Source: Glycine soja (Eukaryota; Streptophyta; Magnoliopsida; Fabales; Fabaceae). From it: a stretch of DNA of 64,000 bases. The position numbers were made by a program, and so were the translations under genes. The stretch covers positions 38,079,718-38,143,717 of the forward strand of contig NC_041021.1 in NCBI RefSeq assembly GCF_004193775.1. Direction: 5' to 3'. Below are positions 26,243-38,911 of this stretch, piece by piece. The notes below the pieces were generated by a model. That model worked only from the letters and a program-made list of their open reading frames with translations. It did not search any database and was not told the DNA's origin. The number at the start of each line of letters is the position of its first letter. The first letter of the stretch is position 1.

Positions 26243-27474
26243 TCACTGGGATGAAGCTTCCTCCTTCTTTTCCGACAGAAGCCTTGAAAAGAAATTGCAA
26301 GAGATGCAAACTTTATCAGAAAACCGACATTCACAGCTCCATTGAGTTAAAATAACTGTCTTACAATGCATAAAAGACAAGTTCCAATTAAGACATGGTG
26401 GAAAGGAGCAGCCCCTGTGGGGAGCTGAATTTAGCTAAACAATTACATAGAAGGAGAAATGTTAAAAACACTCTTTCTAAGATAATCTCTATCGTCATAT
26501 AAATTTTATGTGAATGCACTAAAATACTCGGGCTCTCTTTTTATTAAGACCTACATGAATAATAGTGTGTGCCAAATAGAGTATTATTAACAATGAGTCA
26601 ATGTCTCAATGATAGTGATATATCATAATAAATCAAGTGTACGTCAGAGCATGGCCATTTTTATACTGTGATTATACAAAGGCCTAGCTAGGTAAAACTA
26701 ACAATTCATAGAGAAAGAGCAATTTAAAACCTTTTCAAATACCATATCCGAAGAGAGCCCCAGGTGATAGTCAATTATAAATAAAGGAGGAAGCGAGTAA
26801 AACTAACAATTCATAGACAAAAGAGCAAATTCAAAACAAAAGTATCATACCATACAAGTTAAAATAGCCTTTATAACATATGAAACATTAACATCACAGA
26901 GAGTAACATCAAATAGAACTGGTTAAAATCATAGCAGTTAAGTTTTGCTTGCATGCAAGCTGCTTACCCCTGTGCCTTTGCCCATCGGGAGAAGTGATAG
27001 AGTTGAACAGTCTCATTGGAGGCATGACAAGCAAAAAGTAGATAGTTCCGTGGCTGTACCATCCATGCAAATCTCATGAACAATGCTGAATAGACACACA
27101 TTGCTGCAGCATTAACAACAAACAAGAGACGCAATAAGCAGCATACCATATGCCAAGAAAAAAATCAACATTTTGTAGGAACAGAGATGATAAACCTCCT
27201 GTCATGTTGCCAGAGATCATTTCTGGAGGTTTGTTCAAGTCAGCCAATCCCTTTTAATAAAAAATTTCACATAAGTTCAGAAGTCAAAGGTTAAGACCAA
27301 TGTGCATTATGAAGAACCAGTCAAGTAAATAAATGCCGGAGTTTTTCAACAATAACAGATGATCATATGAGTGATACTCACAGCTGCCACAAATCCCCAG
27401 TTGGCAATAGGTCCCCAAAAGTGAGTTGTTCTGGGACCAACTGGACTGTTCCAGAATGCTCTGAAGGAGGCCAT
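26243..27474 (-). CDS. MPC1: Mitochondrial pyruvate carrier subunit 1
   Basis: Four coding exons on the minus strand, 27474-27382, 27250-27196, 27103-26968 and 26282-26243, encode 107 aa, the normal length for the family. It starts [20 protein letters not shown] and continues with [49 protein letters not shown] and [20 protein letters not shown]. It ends in a charged tail, [10 protein letters not shown]. These are the MPC1 hallmarks (FWGP, KPPE.ISG, MRFA..VQPRN, ACH..NE). Known role of the family: with MPC2 it forms the heterodimer that carries pyruvate across the inner mitochondrial membrane. The hydrophobic stretches correspond to its membrane helices. A non-coding 5' exon (near 28432-28520) is spliced to the ATG exon through an AG near 27488. 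If the GTAAGC donor at 26967 were not used, translation would stop immediately at the end of exon 3. Confidence 0.96.
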
Positions 27475-28431
27475 ATAATACCGGTGCTACAATCTGATTT
27501 GCCATTACAAAAGTGTAAGATGACTTCAACAGAGCAGAAATACAATACCGATGTATGTAAAATGCAGATATTTATTTAATTTTAAAACCCAAATAGTGAC
27601 AATGTAAGACCAGAAAGCAAAATGGTTCACACTTCACAGAAAGAGACTCATGACCATGCATCTTTCTACTTATCGAATAACATCCCATTTCATCTAATAG
27701 CTATTTCACACTCAAGATTGGGTAAGAAAAAATAAAGCTCAGCAATCAACCACTCAATTTGGGAGACGTTTGTGTTGAAGTCTAACATATATAAGTCCTC
27801 TGAATTTTCTATTGACGGTTATCAAAATACTCAAGTAGGTTAGGATAAACTTGTATATAAGCACTTATTTATGGAGAAGATTATTCGAACAGGGCATTAC
27901 CAAAAAAACATATTTATATGGCACTCTGTCTCTCCATCATTTGATTAACGTTGGATATTGGTAAACCCTTCCTAGAGGCAACCCTTATCAGAAAAAAATT
28001 ACTAAAGGATGACCAGTGAGAGGGCATGCAAAAATTCCTTCCATCTAAATGATTATTCTCTTTAAAGGGCAAAACACACATATGAGTATATGACTATGCA
28101 ATGCCTATACATTTATTTAATTTTCATGATCGAAAGGGAAAAAAAATAGTTTACTGTGCAATGCCTATTGCCCAAACATTCCGCAAACACAGCATCACCA
28201 AGACACTGTTGCAATCCCTTCCATTAATAAATAAATAAAATATCAGTAGTTATCGGTGGCTAGATTCCAGCAATTACCGGCCAAGAAAATTGATGCAAAC
28301 AGACAATGAAGTGATATAATTAAAAAGGGATTTAATTAGGTAAAATGATTACAAGTAATTTACAGATTATGGGTGAGAGAGATCATGCGAAAGAAAGAAC
28401 GAGTAAAGAGATTTGGGAAGCGCAGAGATAC

Positions 28432-28525
28432 CTTGAAATTGATTGAAGATAGAAAGAAAGAATGGCAGCGCCGGAGAGTAAGTCAAATCTGAAGGGTAGG
28501 AGGAACAGTACGGCAGTGACCTTTA
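28432..28525 (-). other. Probable non-coding 5' exon of MPC1
   Basis: On the minus strand this segment ends TTTCAAG before GTATCTC, a good donor. The next acceptor in gene order is the AG about 13 bases upstream of the MPC1 ATG exon. It holds no long frame. The 5' limit is a guess, because no TATA box or start site can be fixed by eye. Confidence 0.45.
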
Positions 28526-29563
28526 ATTTAATTCTTTTGCTGTCTTGAAACGGCATTGCCTTTTGCGTTTCATGACTTCATCTCTTCCACACGTAAGTAA
28601 AGTAACTAAGTAGTACTATTACGTAGTAAGTAAGCACGTGTCTACTTTACACGACAACAATATTAGGATTTACCACAGTTTGCGTACTCCCAATACATGT
28701 TAAATTACTGCACGTCTTATTTTTAACATATAAATCCAATATAAATAGAATAATTCACCTGCTGTTAAATGCCTCAACTTGAGTTAGATCATTATTATTG
28801 GTATTCGTGTTTTAGAAATAAATCCATGGTGAAAAAAACAATTACTTCCTCCATTTTTGTAGTTGTCAATTTTTTTGAGAAATTTTGTTCTTATTTATGG
28901 GTTGTTTCAAAGTTTAAGATCGCAGCAATTATTTTTGTATTAATTATATTTATATTTTTGTTTAATTTATATATGTATTTATTGTGAAGTGAAAAAAGAA
29001 ACTATAAAATATAAAATTCTACAACTATTTTATTAAATATACATTTTTTAAAATTTTACAACATAACCTTAAAAAAGATAGATAAAAGTGAATGAAAATA
29101 TTGTTTTTTATGATAAAAGTGATGTAACAAATAATCATTTACATTAAATCATTTTTTCTAAGATAGAGTTAATTTTGTATATTAACCAAACACATTAATA
29201 AGATTACAAGTTTTTGTTTTAGAATTATTTTTTAGATCATAATTTTAATATGAAATATTTATCAATTTTACTTAAAATTATTAACTTAAATGAGATTAAA
29301 TTCAATTAAGGATTTAAAGGAATAGAAATAATCACGATTTAATATTAAAATATCTAAATTTTATGATTAATAACCATAAAAATATAATAAGTAAAATGTT
29401 TATTTGTAATAGAAGTAATAGAATGCATGGAATGTGGGAGAGAAAAAAGTAATGTTTGAGTGAAAAGTTAATTTATTTATTAGTAGAGATAAGTAAAATG
29501 CATGGAATGTGGGAGAAGCAACACAAGACTGAAGGGGGAACAGCGTCATCAACTCCATCACAC
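28526..29563. promoter_or_regulatory. Shared upstream region of a divergent gene pair
   Basis: About 1 kb separates the first MPC1 exon (minus) from the start codon of the DarP-like gene (plus), so both promoters should lie here. CACGTG (near 28636) and CACGTC/T words are visible at 28590-28710; such G-box-type words bind bZIP and bHLH factors in plants. The central part (28770-29400) is AT-rich. No other gene is present, and regulatory function is inferred from position. Confidence 0.45.
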
Positions 29564-31919
29564 ATGAGCCAGCAAGTGTTGCGGCCTCTAAGACAGTGGC
29601 CATGGTTCCACCACCACCACCACCACCACCGCACTTGCGTCACCCTTTCCCTTCACCACCTTCTCACCCCTCCACCAAAAACCTCTCACCGTTTTTCATT
29701 TGCCACGGTCGCTGCTTCGTCTCGTCCCAAGGTTCGAACTCCGAAGTCTCCGGTACCACCACCACCCACTGCCGATTCCGATCTGGAGGAGAAGAAGAGC
29801 CGAAACCAATTGAAGCGAGAAGCCAGGCGCACTGTCAAGTGGGGCATGGACTTAGCTTCCTTCTCCCCTCCCCAAATCAAACGCATCCTTAGGTCCACTT
29901 CTTTTCCTTTCCCAATTTACCCTTTTGCTTTTCCTCAATCCCCACTTTCCAAAGTTCTATCCTTTCCTCGGCATTCAACAACCTCCTCTCCTTTCTTTTG
30001 GGTTGCAGGGTTGCTTCCTCGGACCATCTTCTTCTCTTCGAAGCTCTTATGTTGGTTAAGGTCCTTTTTCCCCCTCCTATTCATGATGAAAGTAGTGCCA
30101 TCGGAATATTTCATTTATTTATTTGTGCTGTGTAAATGTGATGGTGGATGAGTCTGTTAGTGTTGTTGAAGATAAAGTGTATGTTGTTTTGCCTCAGAGA
30201 CTGGGACCTGATGTCCGTGAAGGAAGACGGAGACAGTTCAGTTATATTGGTAATTAATTACCCTGAGAGTATTTTTATTCGGAACTACTGGTATCAATGT
30301 TTTGTGTTAGATATTTGGGTTGAATGCATTTATGGTGAAATTTTTAGATAGTCTGCGAATACACGTGTTCATCAGTTCATGTTCTGACCCAATCTCTATG
30401 TGACACATATTTGAGTTTTTTAATTTACGAGAAAGAATTAATAACAGTGGGTGTCATGAGCAGCAGATTAATTGAGATCATGTGATAATTTCTCGCATTT
30501 AGGAGGATTAGTTCATGTGTTTTAGTTTTAAACAAACATTCAAACATGATTGAGCTTCATGTCATATTGTTGTAGATCTCAGATGTGTTTTATCACTCTT
30601 TCCAATTTGTTTTGCATTAACTGTGACTCTGTAAGTCTATTTATGCATCTTGGCTTCTTGTGATAAGATATTATGTTGCTATCAATTAGTATAGACAACT
30701 GCACAATTGTCAATGGATATACTTGTTGTAAGTTGATATGATGTTATGCACATTCTGCGGTGCCGCTTCATGTTCTTCATACGTAAATTGTTTCAGGAAA
30801 ATTGCTACGGGAAGTGGATCCTGAGTTAATGGAACGATTAATTAAAGCAACAAAAGATTCCAATCAGAAGGAGCTGCAAGCTTTAACTGGCTTAGGGTCT
30901 GATGATCCTGAACCTGAAGATGATGATGACTTGGTAGAATCTGAATCCGAGGAGGATGAGGAGGTATGCGATGGTACTTGAATTTTATACTGACTAGACA
31001 CGACTCTACTAAGTTGAATGCTATACCTTTGTCTTCTCATTCTCTCACATTAGGGGGTGTTTGCTTTCTAAATCTGATGTATGTTATATTGACTTAATTA
31101 TGATGTATGTTAATTATTATGTCCTCGAGGTGTTTTCTTATTTTTGGAGCATTTTATCAGGAATCTAATTGGCATGATAATCAAGTAGCGAGGTGGTTTG
31201 ATGGTTTGATCAGTAAGGACATTGAAATTACCAATGAAATTTATTCAGTTCAGGGAGTTGAATTTGATCGTCAGGTAATATTTTGGTTCTGTGCCAGACC
31301 AAATAGTGCAAATTTGTGCCTGATTGTGCTTTAAGAATCAATTCTATTGCCTGGGACTCATATTATCATAACATCACATGGGAATTAATTTCAAGAGCTT
31401 ATTTCAAATCAATCCTACATTCAGTGGCAGAACTACGTACAAACTCATGGGTGATGGCTCTCTCAGCTTTTGAAAAGAAACACTCCCGAAGTTTATGTGT
31501 GTGTGTATTTTCTATACAAAATATACTAGAAACCCCGTTTCAAAATAACATTGTCCCCTCAATTTTCCCCTGCACACAATTTTCTCTCTTTCATATATTT
31601 ACGAGGGAAACAAAGAGAAGGGGTGTTAACTGTTCAGGATCACATTACAAAAAATCTATGATGCTAATAAAATATCCACTTTTCTTTTGCTGTGACATTT
31701 ATTGGCATAAAAACTTCGTTCTGTTTCTATGATGTCTTTACATATCATACCTATCTTTAACAGGAGTTGCGAAAGCTTGTACGTAGAGTGCACAATACTC
31801 AAGAAATGAAGGCTGATAATGAAGAAGAGAAGAAAAAAATAGAGACAGCAACAAATGGGGCTAAGAAGGCTCTCAACCGTTTCCTTCGTGGCCTTTCAAA
31901 GAGGATTCCTAATGAATAA
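29564..31919 (+). CDS. Organelle-type DarP/YjgA (DUF615) ribosome-associated protein
   Basis: Six exons: 29564-29892, 30009-30060, 30198-30249, 30797-30963, 31161-31274 and 31764-31919. They total 870 bases and encode 289 aa. The first roughly 75 residues are rich in His, Pro, Ser and Arg and low in acidic residues, as in plastid or mitochondrial transit peptides; they include a seven-His run encoded by CAC/CAT repeats. The conserved part runs KSRNQLKREARR, SPPQIKRILR, FEALMLVKRLGPDVREGRRR, FSYIGKLLREVDPELMERLI, and near the end ELRKLVRRVHNTQE and ALNRFLRGLSKRI. This follows the order of E. coli YjgA, now called DarP, which helps mature the large ribosomal subunit. A similar role on organelle ribosomes is inference. 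An acidic insert at about residues 180-200 (DDPEPEDDDDLVESESEEDE) does not belong to the bacterial core. An in-frame ATG at 29456 would add 36 residues but has less coding character. Confidence 0.92.
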
Positions 31920-33287
31920 TATTTTCATTATTTTGATGTGTCGTGTCTCGGCTTGAAGAATTCACCAAAAGAGGTATGGTAAGCCATACATTGTCTTGGT
32001 GGGATACATGCTACGGAAAATCGTCTATTCTTTTTACGTTGAATGATGAATACTACTCTCTATTTTTTTGTTAAGATTAGACCATTAAATTATAGTGTTG
32101 TGCTCTTAAAACGTTAGTATTAGGTTTATACTTGATATCTTGAGGTTTTATTCATAAATTTTTCTCCGCAACAGCTTACTTTTCTTGTCCTCCTGATTTT
32201 TTCTATTGTTCAAAGTTTTCGGAATTCGGGGAGTCATTAAACTTTACAAAAAATTGAGCGAATTGGACAAAAATTGAAGTGACATCCATAAACAAGGTTT
32301 GTATAGTTGCATGATATCCGTATTGTGCAGGAATAATACTCAATAACATATATATGCTGTAGGCCTGGTAAAAGGGAGTGCAATTTTTTACTTGTAGCAA
32401 ACAACAGATACAACAATTCATACAAATATAAGATTATAAGATATATGATGCGATAAGGAGAGAAATAAAAAAGTATTGTTATATGAATATCGTGGATGGC
32501 TGTGTAATCCAGCGCTTAACCAAATACTAGCAAGTTTTTATGCATTTTACGGATATTTCAAAATTCAAATAAATTTATAAATAAATTAAATTAAACACGG
32601 TAAATGTATTATTAGTAATAAACGTTATCATATCAAACATGAATAAATTAATAAGATTTTTAACATTGACTTGGAAACAAATTAGAAATAAATTGTTTTT
32701 ATTAATAAAGTATGTCAATTTAAAAATCAAATTGCAATTAGGATAGATTAAGATAATAGTAATTTGGGTAAATAGTCAACTTCTTAAAAGTGTAATTCAT
32801 TAACATGAGTCCTTAGAAGATGGAAAATTATTTTTTTTGTTCTTGAATGTGTAAAAATATCGACATTTTAGTGTTACTTTTTGTCCATCAAGTGTAACGT
32901 TTTTATGTGTCATGTGAGGATTGAAATATCATGATAAAAGATTATCAAATGGAATGCTGTCTTGACGGGATTAATTTGTCATGAAAATTTGGATGAATTA
33001 TTTTGTCAAATTTTAAAATTTTTTACCCAACCAACCCTCCCCTTTTAAATCAATGATTAAAATTTATTTATTTTTATATTCTTTTATATTTTTCTTTCTC
33101 TCTCATCTTTCCCAGTCTACCCCTCTTTCTACAACACCAACCTAACCTTAAATGTCAGATAGAGAAAGATAGTGTGGGAGGAAGCAAGGATGGTAGCAGT
33201 GTCACCTCAACCTCTTCGATGGAAGTACAGAGTGTGGTCGTCGACCCAGGAAGGAAAGCCAGCATCCTTTACCTCGTTGGTCCTACC
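31920..33287. other. Intergenic DNA upstream of the copia element
   Basis: Contains the presumed 3'UTR of the DarP-like gene, then AT-rich sequence. Positions 33150-33287 continue, after removal of the copia insertion, into 39377-39500. This target DNA is more GC-rich than its surroundings, but no gene was recognised. Confidence 0.5.
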
Positions 33288-33753
33288 TGTTTGATATTTT
33301 ATGGATCTTAATAAAATACCAATAATCACTGAAAACACATTATGTTAAATTATCAAGAGGGGTTATGAAAAATACCTGGATCCATGATAAACAGCGAAAT
33401 TGATGAGTCTGAAGAACTGTTGGTTTTGTGTTCTTCCTCGACCAAATCATTGTTTTCTTTTTGGGACCTTAGGTTTTTCATCAGATGGGGAGAAGAGAAT
33501 ACAATTTCTTATTTGGTGTCTTGGAGACCACAACCTTGCTTTAGATTTTAACCTGTTAGAGTTCTCATTATTCCCTAACGAGTCAAACTGGTTTCTGCTT
33601 ATCAAGCCCACATTAATTTCTAATAATAGTCCAATAGACTCACCAAATTAGATCACTTTTATTGAGTCCATAAATGTAAATAACTAATATAAATGATAAA
33701 TATAATATGTAGCTCACACTAATTAATTATTAGGAATTATAAAATTCCTAACA
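33288..33753 (-). repeat. 3' LTR of the copia element
   Basis: Closely matches 38912-39376 along its whole length, including the terminal palindrome-like TAGGAATTATAAAATTCCTA. The two copies differ by scattered substitutions and small indels, so insertion is not very recent. Confidence 0.9.
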
Positions 33754-34191
33754 ATCTCCTACTTGAGCTTCATATTAACCTTAATCATTTATATTGCAAA
33801 AGTCTTTAGGTGTATAACCGTATGTTATTTACTTTTAGACTTTCCTTAAACAATCTGGTCCATCTTATATAGTAACACAGAATCATTGTAGTTTTCTTCA
33901 TAATCCAACGTGATTGAGCCACAATGATCACCAATGTCACATATACTTAATGGTATAGATCAAATATGGATAAGCAGCATGAAAATAACATGCAATGTAA
34001 TCTCATTCATGTTCATTTCTAACTAGTCCTAACTTTATTCTTTATAGAGATCAATTTAAACATAATATAAATATTGCAAACAAAACAAGCTCAGAATGAA
34101 ATGATAATCTTCAACTTTATTTTATAGAAAATCAATCTATACAAATATCTAAAAAACATAAGGCATATATAGAACATAAATGAGACTCCCA

Positions 34192-36697
34192 CTAAACTAA
34201 GGTACTATAAGGAGTCACTCCCATATGAGCAGTGTGTTCATGAAAAACTTTAGGTACCAAACCTTTCATAAGTGGGTTAGCTAGCATATCATTAGTCCTT
34301 AAGTGTTCTATGAAAATTTGTCTATTCTGAACTCTTTCTTTAACAACCAAAAACTTGATGTCAATAAACTTTGATTTGGTTGCCCTCTTATTGTTGTTGG
34401 AGTAAAAAACTGTTGAGTTATTGTCACAATAAATCTTTAATGGTCTTTCAATGCCGTCAACCACACGCAAACCAGTGACAAAATTTCTTAGCCATATCCC
34501 ATGGTTGGATACCTCAAAACAAGCAATGAACTCCGCGACCATGGTCGAAGAAGCTATAAGAGTCTATTTAGCATACTTCCAAGAGATAGCTCCTCTAGCC
34601 AGCATAAATATGTATCCAGATGTGGAGCATTTGCTATCTTGACATCCAACAAAATCAGAGTCTGAATACCCAATGATCTCCAAATTATCAGACTTCTGAT
34701 AAGTGAGCATGTATCCTTTTGTTCTCTTTAGGTAACGCATCACACGTTTTGCTGCTTTCCAATGCTGCATTCCAGGATTACTCAAATATCTACCCAGAAC
34801 TCCTACTACAAATACTATATCGGGACGAGTGCAAACTTGAGCGTACATTAGACTTCCTACTGCTGATGCATAAGGAATCTTTTGCATCTTTATTCTTTCA
34901 AGGTCATTATTGGGGCATTGTTTGAGACTAAATTTGTCTCCTTTAACTATCGGGGTATCCCACTAAACTTGTGGTATACGCAATCATCAACTGCATTTGC
35001 CTCAAAATTATATGAGGTAATGACTTGATGGAACTTTTAATACCATTGACGGGAAGCTTATTTCAAACCATAGATGGATTTATTCAGTTTTCAAACCATA
35101 GACTTTGAGTCACCTGATACAAAATTTTTTGGTTGCATCATATAAATTTTTTATTCAATGTCACCATTTAGAAACACAGTCTTAAATCCATCTGATGTAG
35201 CTCTAAATCATAATGAGCCAGTGCCATTATTGTTCTAAAATAATCCTTTGAAGATATTGGAGAAAAGGTTTCTTTATAGTCAATGTCTTCCTTTTGGGTA
35301 AATCCTTTAGCGACTAGACGAACCTTATATCTCTCGACATTGCCCTTTGAATCCCTTTTGGTTTTAAATATCCATTTGCAACCAATAGGTTTCACACTTT
35401 CAGGCAATTTGACGAGATCCCAAATGTCATTGTCTTGCATAGATTTCATCTCAACCTTCATGGCATTAATCCAGTTTTGAGAGTTAGAACTACGCATGGC
35501 TTGACAGAAGTTAATAGGATCATCCTTTGTTAAACCAATGTCATCCTCATGTTCTTGGAGAAAGATAATATAATCATCAGGGATTGCACTTCTCCTTTCT
35601 CTATCAAATCTCCTTAATGACACTTCTTGAGGTTGTTGAGATTGTTGTATAGGTATTTGAGGAAGAATCTCATCGTTGTCTTGTTCTTGAACAATGTCAT
35701 CAACAATAGTTTGAACATTGTTTTCTATTACTGGGGTTGTTTCTTGAACAACAATAGGTATGAGGACTTGAGCACTGTTAATAACAGGTTCTTCCTCAAA
35801 GACAACTTCCCTTATGTTCTCTTCCTTCCCAAACTCAACTTCCTCAAGAAATCTTGCATTTTCTGTTTCAAATATTGATCTTAAAGTGGGATCATAAAAC
35901 TTATAGCCCCGAGAGCGTTCAACATAGCCAACAAAATAACAGCTAATTGTTCTTGAATCCAGCTTTCTTTCATGTGTCCTATAAGGTCGCGCCTCAATTG
36001 GACAACCCCAAATATGCAAATGCTTAATGCTTGACTTTTTGTCAGTCCAAAGTTCATAAGGGGTTTTATTAACTGCTTTACTTGGTACCCTATTAAGGAT
36101 GTAAGCTGCGGTCTTTAAGGCTTCTCCCCAAAGTGACTTTGGCAAAGAAGAATGACTAACCATACTTCTCACCATATCCTTAAGAGTTCGATTTTGTCAT
36201 TCTACAACACCATTCATGCTAGGTTTGTCTGGCATAGTGTATTGCGGAACAATTCCACATTTTTTGAGAAAAAAGTGCAAAAGGTCCTGGACGTTGTTCT
36301 CCTGATCCATCATATCTACCATAGTACTCACCACCACAGTCAGATTTGACAGTCTTAATTTTCTTTCCAAGTTGAAGTTCAACTTCAACCTTGAAACTCT
36401 TAAAAACGTCTAGATATTGGGACTTCTCATGTATCAAATAAAGGTAACCGTATCTAGAGTAGTCATCTATGAACGAGATAAAGTATTGTTGCCCATTCTA
36501 AGAAGGTGTTGGAAAAGGACCACAAATATCCGTATGTACCAGTTCTAAGATGTCTTTAGCTTTTTCGGCACCTAATTTCCTTATGTTTATTCGTTTTTCC
36601 TTTATGCATTCAACACAGACTTCAAAGTCTAATAAATCTAAAGGTTCAAGAATTTCATCCGGCACAAGTCTCTGAATTCTCTATTTAGAGATATGAC
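34192..36697 (-). pseudogene. copia integrase, RT and RNase H region, broken
   Basis: Integrase remnants run from about 36640 (DICGPFPTP) through SRYGYLYLIHEKSQ and VKSDCGGEYYGR to the C-terminal GYKFYDPT block. RT begins near 35440 with [18 protein letters not shown] and [15 protein letters not shown]. After DDCVYHKFSG the sequence jumps, near 34957-34961, to a DTPIVKGDKF block that normally lies well past the catalytic core; the YVDD box is absent. RNase H follows (YASAVGSLMYAQVCTRPDI, YSDSDFVGCQDSKCSTSGYI, YCDNNSTV). There are several internal stops and frameshifts. Confidence 0.88.
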
Positions 36698-37960
36698 CTA
36701 AGAGTTTGTGCCAAAAGTGACTGAATTCTCTTTTAATTTCCCTTTTATACCAAGTGAATTTGTTTGTAGTATTTTATTATAGGAACAATTAACATCCAAC
36801 ATATATAGATTATCAATTAAGGAACCGTAACCAATCAAATTCGAATTCTGGTAAAGACTAACTTTATTATTTCCAAATGAACAAGAAAAATCAAATTTGT
36901 CCAAACTAGAAATAGAAATTAAATTCCATCTAAAAGATGGTACACCAAGAGTCTCAAACAAATCCAAATAAAATCCAGTCTTTAACTGCAATCTAAAAGT
37001 TCTTATAGCATCCACCGCAACCCTTTTGTCATCGCCAACAAATATGAATCTTTCATCATCACTTGGCAGTCGACTCCACAGGCAACCCTGCATGGTTACA
37101 CTTATGTGAGTAGTAGCACCAGAATCTACCCACCAAGTATCTTTAGGTACAAAAGCTAAATTAACTTCAAAACAAACAAGAGCAAGAAATTTACCTTTAT
37201 TTACACACCATGTGGTGTACTTGGGACACTCTTTCTTCATGTGTCCAGACTTCTTACAGAAGTAGCAGGTAAATTTCTCATCCTTCTTTGGTTTCTTTTG
37301 CTGAGAAAACCCTTTAGCAGCACCCTTAGTTTTCTTTCTTTTCTTATTTTGAGAGGTGGAGCTTAAATGAGCACTTTCAAATCTGTCTCTCTGCGGCCTC
37401 TCTTCTTTTTGCACACAGTGAGATATAAGCTCATTAAGGGACCATTTATCCTTCTGAGTGTTATAACTCACTTTGAACTGCCCAAAGTGTGCAGGAAGTG
37501 AGATCAAAACTAAATACACGAGTAGGTCTTCACCAAGCTCTAACTTAAGTGCTTTCAGTTTAGATGTCAAGTTAGACATTTCTATTATGTACTCCGTTAT
37601 ATTACTTTTGCCTTTATACTTCACAGAGATGAGTTTAGCCAAAAGGTTACTCGTCTCTGCCTTCTCATTTTTGGCAAAGTACTGATCAATTTCATCAATA
37701 AATTTCTTTGCATTTTCACCCTCAGAAATAGAGCCCCTAAATGCTTCTGGAATAGAGCGTTTCATGGTCATAATGCACATTCAATTGAAACGATCTCATT
37801 TCTCAATTTTTACCTCATTGGAGGCTTCTGGAGTGGAAGTGGGTCATTCCGTTCTCAGTGCCAAATCCAAATCCAAATCCATACAGCCGACAACAATTTC
37901 TACGGCTTCTTACCAAACCGTAAAATTTGTCCCATTTAGCATAGGGATACTGTTCACTTG
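36698..37960 (-). pseudogene. copia gag and protease region, broken
   Basis: The longest open part is 37780-36698. It contains the UBN2-type gag (SIPEAFRGSIS, then NLLAKLISVKYKGKSNITEY and FKVSYNTQKDKWSLNELISH), a basic stretch, the zinc knuckle CYFCKKSGHMKKEC near 37250, and the retropepsin motif WWVDSGATTHIS near 37110. The gag N-terminus (LNGTNFTVW) lies upstream at about 37960-37800 but is cut by stop codons, so the open frame starts inside gag. Confidence 0.85.
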
Positions 37961-38047
37961 AGCAGATACATTTGCAACACTAGCAACAGAAACTGAATAA
38001 TAATAAAAATAAAAATAATTACCTGCTCACAAATAAGCCAATAAGTT

Positions 38048-38075
38048 ATAATATATATATATATATATATATATA
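38048..38075. repeat. (AT)n microsatellite inside the copia element
   Basis: An AT dinucleotide run of about 28 bases in the untranslated leader between the 5' LTR and gag. Confidence 0.9.
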
Positions 38076-38897
38076 ACAAGACATGCGCAAAATAGTTCAC
38101 ATAACAAACTCAACACAAGATACTTAGCACAACATTAATTCATAGTCTTTGGACAAAGAAATCAATTTGTAATTGGTACTCTCAACGCAATGATCAAATA
38201 TTGACAATAAACTTTGTCAATTCATAGTCTTTCTTTGGACCGACTATAATTCACATGCAAATACCTTATAATTGTCACACATTTATCATCACAGGTACAA
38301 AATTATTTGGCCAAATTATGTCTTCCTTTGAGCTGAGCACAATTCGCATAAATAATTTTATACTAATATCTATGCAATTTTAATTAAATTAATTTACCGA
38401 TAGAGATTGCTTTGACAATATATTGTTTCAATCAACTCAATCAAAATTATTAGACATAAAGAAAAAATAATTTTGAGGGTTTATAATTTTTGAATTTACA
38501 CCAAAACATAATGGAAATCACCATTAATACACGTAATTCACAAATAAAAACAAGGAAAACAAAAATAAAATGCAAAAGTCAAATTGCATTTAACGATACG
38601 CAACAGGGGTTTTCTTATGTAGTCATAAAAGAAACAAACATGCGAACGAGAAACAAAAATGGATGACAATTATAGAGCGAGAAAAAAAATAGTTTTTCTC
38701 ATGGAATCCGAACGCAAAACATGACGCGCATATGATGATTATTATATCGTGATCAAAAAAAAAAATCCAAACTTACAATCATAATTATAATTGCAAAGAT
38801 AAAATCCCAAAATAAAATTAGGGTTCATGTAAGAAAATAATACGGGTATAACACAAGCCAAATAACTTTAATTCCCAATAATCTAACAATAATGGTG

Positions 38898-38909
38898 GCT
38901 CTGATACCA
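38898..38909 (-). other. tRNA-iMet primer-binding site of the copia element
   Basis: Minus-strand TGGTATCAGAGC, the standard copia primer site, one base or so inside the 5' LTR. It fixes the element's orientation. Confidence 0.9.
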
Positions 38910-38911
38910 CT

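Noticed and set aside
29456..29563. Upstream in-frame start for the DarP-like gene
   Set aside because: The extra 36 residues have AT-rich, non-targeting character; the ATG at 29564 gives a plausible transit peptide. It is kept as an alternative only.
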